From Bifidobacteriaceae bacterium (GTDB taxonomy: Bacteria; Actinomycetota; Actinomycetes; Actinomycetales; WQXJ01): a stretch of 5,026 nt of DNA. The DNA is taken from contig JAISIU010000012.1 of the NCBI GenBank assembly GCA_031261885.1, positions 1-5,026 of the forward strand. The letters run 5' to 3'. The notes beneath the pieces are model-generated. The model was not told the origin of the DNA. It worked only from the letters and a program-made list of their open reading frames with translations, and ran no database searches. Below, one piece after another: positions 4,851 through 5,026 of the stretch. A program made the position numbers and the translations under genes. Numbering within the stretch: position 1 is the stretch's first letter; each line of letters starts with the position of its first letter.

Positions 4851-5026
4851 GCCCCGATTCTCCCATCCGCCCGCCCGCCGCACCCTGTGCCGCGCCGCCT
4901 CCCCGCCAAACACCCCAGCGTTCATCCGGAAGTTTGAGCGCGGAGGCCATGCTTTTGTCCGCCTCACGCCGGACCCGACTGCCTCATCATCTTGGGGTTG
5001 ATCCGGAGGTGTCGGCCCCGCAAAGC
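4851..5026. promoter_or_regulatory. Upstream region of dacA: ribosome binding site, G-rich leader, possible promoter
   Basis: No confident gene lies here. On the minus strand, GGGAG (4864-4860) is the dacA ribosome binding site. It overlaps a four-run G motif (4885-4862). Between about 4886 and 4963 the dacA promoter would be expected, but I cannot pick out reliable -35 and -10 boxes. GTCCG (4957-4961) and CGGAC (4970-4974) form a small hairpin with an eight-base loop. A minus-strand frame open from the right edge to TGA at 4966-4964 could be the last 20 residues of an upstream gene, but it matches nothing I recognise. Two imperfect copies of GTTSATCCGGARGTKT start at 4920 and 4997. Confidence 0.4.

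Noticed and set aside
3831..4937. Long + strand open frame of 368 codons opposite dacA
   Set aside because: It is antisense to a gene with intact SxxK, SxN and KTG motifs, and its Arg/Asp/Val-rich composition is typical of the complementary frame.
4949..5026. Possible + strand gene starting at ATG 4949 after GGAGG, running off the right edge
   Set aside because: GGAGG ends only two bases before the ATG, too close to work well, and the 26 visible residues resemble nothing. It is not excluded but not supported.

Overview
The window is very GC-rich, uses GTG starts freely, and has long spurious open frames antisense to every real gene. The recognisable proteins (a Zur-type Fur regulator, a mycobacterial-type long-chain cis-prenyl transferase, RecO) and their proximity point to a high-GC actinobacterium (Actinomycetota). 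The genus cannot be read from this stretch. From memory, Mycobacterium tuberculosis also has furB/zur, uppS and recO close together, so the core looks like an inherited chromosomal block and not an acquired island. I see no mobile element, CRISPR array, tRNA or rRNA.

Layout: the left edge carries the C-terminal half of a Zur-like zinc-responsive repressor on the + strand (1-216). A 164-base gap (217-380) follows, richer in A and T than the genes around it. It holds an imperfect hairpin containing a half-site that resembles the actinobacterial Zur box, plus two short palindromes. Next is a small four-helix membrane protein of unknown function (381-893, +). It converges on the minus-strand cluster across a 19-base gap that contains a GC hairpin.

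The minus-strand cluster reads right to left: a membrane-anchored D,D-carboxypeptidase (3687-4850), recO (2944-3672), uppS (2030-2929) and a membrane-anchored endonuclease/exonuclease/phosphatase (EEP) domain protein (913-2022). The gaps are 14, 14 and 7 bases (or a 4-base overlap at recO/uppS if an upstream GTG is the uppS start), so the four genes are very probably one operon. The right end (4851-5026) probably holds the dacA leader and promoter. It has a G-run motif overlapping the dacA ribosome binding site and perhaps the last codons of another minus-strand gene.

How the genes fit together: UppS makes the polyprenyl diphosphate that becomes the lipid carrier for peptidoglycan and other wall polymers. 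The carboxypeptidase trims peptidoglycan stem peptides outside the membrane. The EEP protein is predicted to act on the outer face of the membrane, possibly on a phosphate ester. RecO is a recombination mediator that appears to travel with uppS. The most interesting points are a Cys-to-Ser change in the second CxxC of Zur, the Zur-box-like site in front of a CxxC-containing membrane protein, and the unexplained EEP phosphatase coupled to uppS. None amounts to a clearly new system; the Zur-linked membrane protein is the best candidate for something undescribed.
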